From NCBI GenBank assembly GCA_030431695.1, contig JAUIIU010000001.1, positions 62,001 to 126,000 of the forward strand: a stretch of DNA of 64,000 nucleotides, given 5' to 3'. This DNA is from Bacteroidia bacterium (GTDB lineage: Bacteria; Bacteroidota; Bacteroidia; Flavobacteriales; Flavobacteriaceae). The notes below the pieces were generated by a model that saw only the letters and a program-made list of their open reading frames with translations, was not told the DNA's origin and ran no database searches. The translations under genes were made by a program, and so were the position numbers. This document shows, in pieces, positions 60,793 through 64,000 of the stretch (its first letter is position 1; the number at the start of each line of letters is the position of its first letter).

Positions 60793-62306
60793 GAAATATA
60801 TTGGATCGCACGCGTGATCCTGTGCGTGGTTTCTTCCTTTCCGAGGGTTGCGGCGATATCGAACACATCGGGGCCTTTCATTTCACCAACAAGCGCAAGT
60901 CGCAATGGCATCATCACCTTACCAAATCCAATTCCTTCGGAAGTGATCCAGCCTTTTACTTTCTCCGACAGTTTTCCTGAACTGAAATCATCCAGGGAAG
61001 CCATTATTTCCTTCACCGTCGACAACAACTCCGGGGTACCTTCCCTGAAGGCTTTCCCCGAGGCTTTTTCATCATATTCCGAAGGAGCCTGGAAAAAGAA
61101 ACTGCCCTGCTCCCACAGGTCTTCTACAAAAGTTGCCCGCTCCTTGATCATAGACACGATCGCCACTACATCGGTATTGCTACAATCAACACCATTGGGA
61201 TCCAGGACTTCAGATTTAAATTGCTCCGCCAGAACAGTGTCCGACAAAGTTTGCAGATAATGATGCTGAAACCATTTTGTCTTTTCAGGATCGAACTTCG
61301 CACCGCCTTTGTGCACTTTGGCAAGGTCGAAGGCTTCAACCAATTCATCCAGGCTGAAGATCTCTTGCTCGGTTCCCGGGTTCCAGCCAAGAAGGGCCAG
61401 CATATTCACCACCGCTTCGGGCAGGTAGCCATCTTCCCGGTAGCCGGCATAATTGTCACCTTCCGAAGTATTCCACTCCAGGGGAAATACGGGAAACCCT
61501 AGCTTTTCGCCGTCACGCTTACTCAGCTTTCCCTTCCCTACCGGCTTCATGATAAGCGGCAAGTGCGCAAACTGTGGTGCTTGCCATTCAAAGGCCTCGT
61601 AGAGCAACTTGTGTAGAGCCAGGGAAGGTAACCACTCTTCGCCTCGGATCACATGTGAGATCTCCATGAGGTGATCGTCCACGATATTTGCAAGGTGGTA
61701 AGTTGGCATTCCGTCGCTTTTGAAGAGCACTTTATCATCCAGGGTGTTCGAGTCGATCTCGATATTCCCACGAATGATATCCTCCAGGTGTATGGCCGTG
61801 TCCTGAGGAGATTTAAAGCGAATCACATAAGGCTCACCGTTATCAATTCTTTCCTGAACCTCCTTTGCAGATAGCACCAGGGTATTATTGAGCTTTTCCC
61901 GGTTATGCCAATTGTAAATGAAGGTCTTTCCTTTGGCCTCGTGGTCTTTCCTGTGATTGTCGAGCTCCTCGGCCGTATCGAAGGCGAGGTAAGCCTTTCC
62001 TTCCGAAACCAATTTATCGGCATATTGGCGATAGAGATGTTTGCGCTCGCTTTGCCTGTAAGGGCCAAATCCCCCGTCCTTGCCGGGGCCTTCATCGAAT
62101 GGGATGTTCAGCCAGGCCAGGGAATCCACGATATATTCTTCGGCACCTGGCACGAACCGGTTCTGATCGGTGTCTTCGATCCGAAGAATGAAATCACCAT
62201 TATTCTTCTTTGCGAATAGATAGTTGAACAGAGCGGTTCTTACACCGCCGATATGAAGGGGTCCTGTTGGACTGGGAGCAAAGCGGACACGTACTTTCTG
62301 GGCCAT
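60789..62306 (-). CDS. gltX: Glutamyl-tRNA synthetase
   Basis: A 505-residue class I synthetase from the ATG at 62306 (MAQKVRVRFAPSPTG). HIGH motif PTGPLHIGGVRTALFNYL, then LRIEDTDQNR, and KLSKRDGE near residue 263 as KMSKS. The anticodon-binding domain completes the length. It charges tRNA-Glu. A perfect -7 box lies 21 nt before the start. Confidence 0.96.
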   Translation of the reverse strand: MAQKVRVRFAPSPTGPLHIGGVRTALFNYLFAKKNNGDFILRIEDTDQNRFVPGAEEYIVDSLAWLNIPFDEGPGKDGGFGPYRQSERKHLYRQYADKLVSEGKAYLAFDTAEELDNHRKDHEAKGKTFIYNWHNREKLNNTLVLSAKEVQERIDNGEPYVIRFKSPQDTAIHLEDIIRGNIEIDSNTLDDKVLFKSDGMPTYHLANIVDDHLMEISHVIRGEEWLPSLALHKLLYEAFEWQAPQFAHLPLIMKPVGKGKLSKRDGEKLGFPVFPLEWNTSEGDNYAGYREDGYLPEAVVNMLALLGWNPGTEQEIFSLDELVEAFDLAKVHKGGAKFDPEKTKWFQHHYLQTLSDTVLAEQFKSEVLDPNGVDCSNTDVVAIVSMIKERATFVEDLWEQGSFFFQAPSEYDEKASGKAFREGTPELLSTVKEIMASLDDFSSGKLSEKVKGWITSEGIGFGKVMMPLRLALVGEMKGPDVFDIAATLGKEETTHRITRAIQYIS

Positions 62307-62327
62307 TTCGTTATCAGAGTTTGGCTG

Positions 62328-62335
62328 CAAAGATA
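62328..62335 (-). promoter_or_regulatory. -7 element of gltX
   Basis: TATCTTTG on the minus strand, an exact TAnnTTTG match. Confidence 0.65.
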
Positions 62336-62383
62336 CAATCTAGCCGGGCAATTCCGAAGTGAGAGTTTGGACTAATTTTTGAT

Positions 62384-62398
62384 ATTTCTTTAAGAAAT
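62384..62398 (+). repeat. Short inverted repeat upstream of the DUF4175 gene
   Basis: ATTTCTT and AAGAAAT form perfect 7-bp arms around one T. It lies upstream of TATTTTAG (62406-62413), a one-mismatch -7 element, and could be an operator. No regulator is near. Confidence 0.35.
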
Positions 62399-62441
62399 AA
62401 AATTGTATTTTAGGAGTTTCTGAACCTAGGAAGCAGGCATT

Positions 62442-64000
62442 ATGAGTACGTTTGGGCTTATACAGCGGAAGCTGGAACAGTTTATAAAGAAGTATTACAC
62501 CAATGAATTGATCAAGGGGGCGATACTCTTTTTCGCTATTGGGCTGCTTTACTTTATCCTCACGCTGCTTGTAGAGTATTTCCTTTGGCTGGACACAGGC
62601 GGGCGAACCGTACTCTTCTGGATGTTTGTGATCGTTGAAGCGGCACTGTTTGTAAGGTTTATTGCCTTTCCCCTGGCAAAACTGTTCAACCTGCAAAAAG
62701 GGATCGGGCACGAAGAAGCGTCGAGGATCATCGGGAATCACTTTCCCCAGGTCAGCGATAAGTTGCTTAACGTTATACAGCTGAATCAGAACCAAAGGGA
62801 ATCCGAACTACTCATGGCCAGTATTGACCAAAAGGCATCGCAGCTGCAACCCATTCCTTTTAAACACGCCATCGATTTCCGGAAGAATGCAAAGTATCTG
62901 AAATACGCAGCCATACCGGTGGCCATCATCGCACTGGTAAGTGTGCTGGGCGACATGAACATCTTCTCCAGCAGCTATGAGCGCGTTGTGAACTACGACA
63001 CAGCGTATGAACCACCGGCGCCGTTTACTTTTTTTATTGTTAATGAAAACCTGAACGCCATAGAGAACAAGCCCTTTACCCTGAGGGTGCGAACCGAGGG
63101 CGAATTGATACCGGAAAACGCCAGTATTCGGTATAAGGACGAAACCTATTATCTGCAACAGAAAGCCCCCGGGTTGTTTGAGTATACGTTCTTACAGCCC
63201 TCGGAGGAGATATCCTTCAGACTGGAAGCGAATAAAGTGCAATCGCGTGAATATACCATTGATGTGGTGAAGACACCCTCCATGCGTGCCTTTGAAATGG
63301 TTCTGGATTACCCGGCATACACCGGCAAAAGGGATGAGGTGTTAAAAAGCAGCGGAAATGCCACTATTCCAGAAGGAACCCTGGTCTCCTGGAGCGTAAG
63401 CGCACTGAACACAACAGAAGTTGGTTTGAAAACAGCCGACTCTACCTATATCTTCGAAGAAGCAGATGCATCCAACGCAAACTCAAGATCGTTTCAACTG
63501 AACAAACGACTATTCCGAAAACTGGACTATGCGATCACTACTTCAAACGAAAACCTCAGGGAGTACGAAAACCTGTCCTTTACTCTAGGGGTGATCAAAG
63601 ACGAGTATCCGGAGATTGACGTGGAGTCCAGACAGGACAGCACCGATTCACAGATCGTATATTTTTTGGGAAGGGTAAGTGATGATTATGGCCTGACCAA
63701 ACTTCGCCTGATCTATTACCCGATCGGGGAGGAGGAAAAAGCGGCCGAATCTACGTTGCCTGTAAACAAAACCACGGTAGATCAGTTTGTGCACACTTTC
63801 CCGGGAGAAATTCAGCTGGAGGAGGGCGTGGCCTATGAATATTATTTTGAAGTGTTCGACAACGACGCCATTCATAATTTCAAGTCAACAAAATCGGGCG
63901 TGTTCACTTTCAGGAAGCTTACCAGTGATGAACTGGAGAACGAACAGCTTCAGAACCAGGAGAACACCATAAAGGACCTGGACAAAACGCTGGATGAACT
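62442..64000 (+). CDS. DUF4175-like large membrane protein (5' part only)
   Basis: A frame that starts at ATG 62442 (MSTFGLIQRKLEQFIKKYY) and stays open to the window end, giving 519 codons so far. Two membrane spans lie at about residues 28-50 and 55-75, and a third at about 150-170. Immunoglobulin-like beta segments follow (FTLRVRTEGEL, EYTIDVVKTPSMRAFEMVLD), then an acidic region. The layout and several phrases match the large DUF4175 membrane proteins of Bacteroidota, whose function is unknown. The C-terminal coiled-coil half lies outside. Confidence 0.8.
   Translation, partial: MSTFGLIQRKLEQFIKKYYTNELIKGAILFFAIGLLYFILTLLVEYFLWLDTGGRTVLFWMFVIVEAALFVRFIAFPLAKLFNLQKGIGHEEASRIIGNHFPQVSDKLLNVIQLNQNQRESELLMASIDQKASQLQPIPFKHAIDFRKNAKYLKYAAIPVAIIALVSVLGDMNIFSSSYERVVNYDTAYEPPAPFTFFIVNENLNAIENKPFTLRVRTEGELIPENASIRYKDETYYLQQKAPGLFEYTFLQPSEEISFRLEANKVQSREYTIDVVKTPSMRAFEMVLDYPAYTGKRDEVLKSSGNATIPEGTLVSWSVSALNTTEVGLKTADSTYIFEEADASNANSRSFQLNKRLFRKLDYAITTSNENLREYENLSFTLGVIKDEYPEIDVESRQDSTDSQIVYFLGRVSDDYGLTKLRLIYYPIGEEEKAAESTLPVNKTTVDQFVHTFPGEIQLEEGVAYEYYFEVFDNDAIHNFKSTKSGVFTFRKLTSDELENEQLQNQENTIKDLDKTLDE

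Noticed and set aside
1-64000. CRISPR arrays, insertion sequences, prophage or defence islands
   Set aside because: No regular direct-repeat arrays, transposases, integrases or known defence genes were found on either strand.

Overview
The window looks like a chromosomal core segment of a marine-type member of the Flavobacteriaceae (Bacteroidota). Evidence: gene starts preceded by the Bacteroidota -7 element TAnnTTTG rather than by Shine-Dalgarno sites, a gliding-motility (type IX secretion) C-terminal sorting domain, an OmpA protein with thrombospondin type-3 repeats, a PorT-like barrel, a DUF4175 membrane protein and a head-GIN (DUF2807) protein. About 68 protein genes and three tRNAs are visible. 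There is no rRNA, CRISPR array, transposase, prophage or recognisable defence island.

Layout. 0-7 kb: C-terminal part of an OmpA/TSP3 porin, an AddB-like PD-(D/E)XK nuclease, tRNA-Ala(GGC) followed by two extra copies of its 3' end, a universal stress protein, an acetyltransferase and a T9SS cargo protein. 7-17 kb: MATE pump, queD-like gene, lpxH, recJ, CMD protein, UDG-like gene, rsmI, tdk, alr, mscL. 17-22 kb: asd, DoxX-like protein, prolyl oligopeptidase lipoprotein, ABC ATPase. 22-30 kb: a long minus-strand block (GreA-like, mtgA, FAD oxidoreductase, accC, accB, fabH, rpmF, DUF177, pdxA). 30-36 kb: ribE, a sortable-tail small protein, tRNA(CAU), mce, rbfA, FtsX-type permease, dusB, lepA. 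36-46 kb: Na+/H+ antiporter, MBL hydrolase, a coupled S8/M1 peptidase pair, rnpA, S41 peptidase, fatty acid hydroxylase-family protein. 46-54 kb: amt, ElaA-like acetyltransferase, CDF exporter, rpiB, an AT-rich gap, DUF2007, rnr, DUF2807, LysE, tRNA-Cys, folB. 54-64 kb: glnS, CPBP fragment, acyltransferase, phosphoethanolamine transferase, SPFH protein, PorT-like protein, gltX and the start of a DUF4175 protein.

The genes serve mainly housekeeping: fatty-acid initiation (accB, accC, fabH), envelope building (lpxH, mtgA, alr, OmpA, PEtN transferase), translation and RNA maturation (rbfA, lepA, rnpA, rnr, rsmI, dusB, glnS, gltX) and secreted proteolysis (S9, S8, M1, S41). Several transcription units end in clear intrinsic terminators, and several convergent pairs share stop-codon bases.

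I found no convincing new multi-gene system. The most unusual signals are non-coding: repeated tRNA-Ala 3' ends each followed by its own hairpin; a 53-bp periodic repeat upstream of amt; a set of genes whose -7 promoter element lies exactly 4 nt before the start codon, which predicts leaderless mRNAs, one with a TTG start; and face-to-face promoters between pdxA and ribE.
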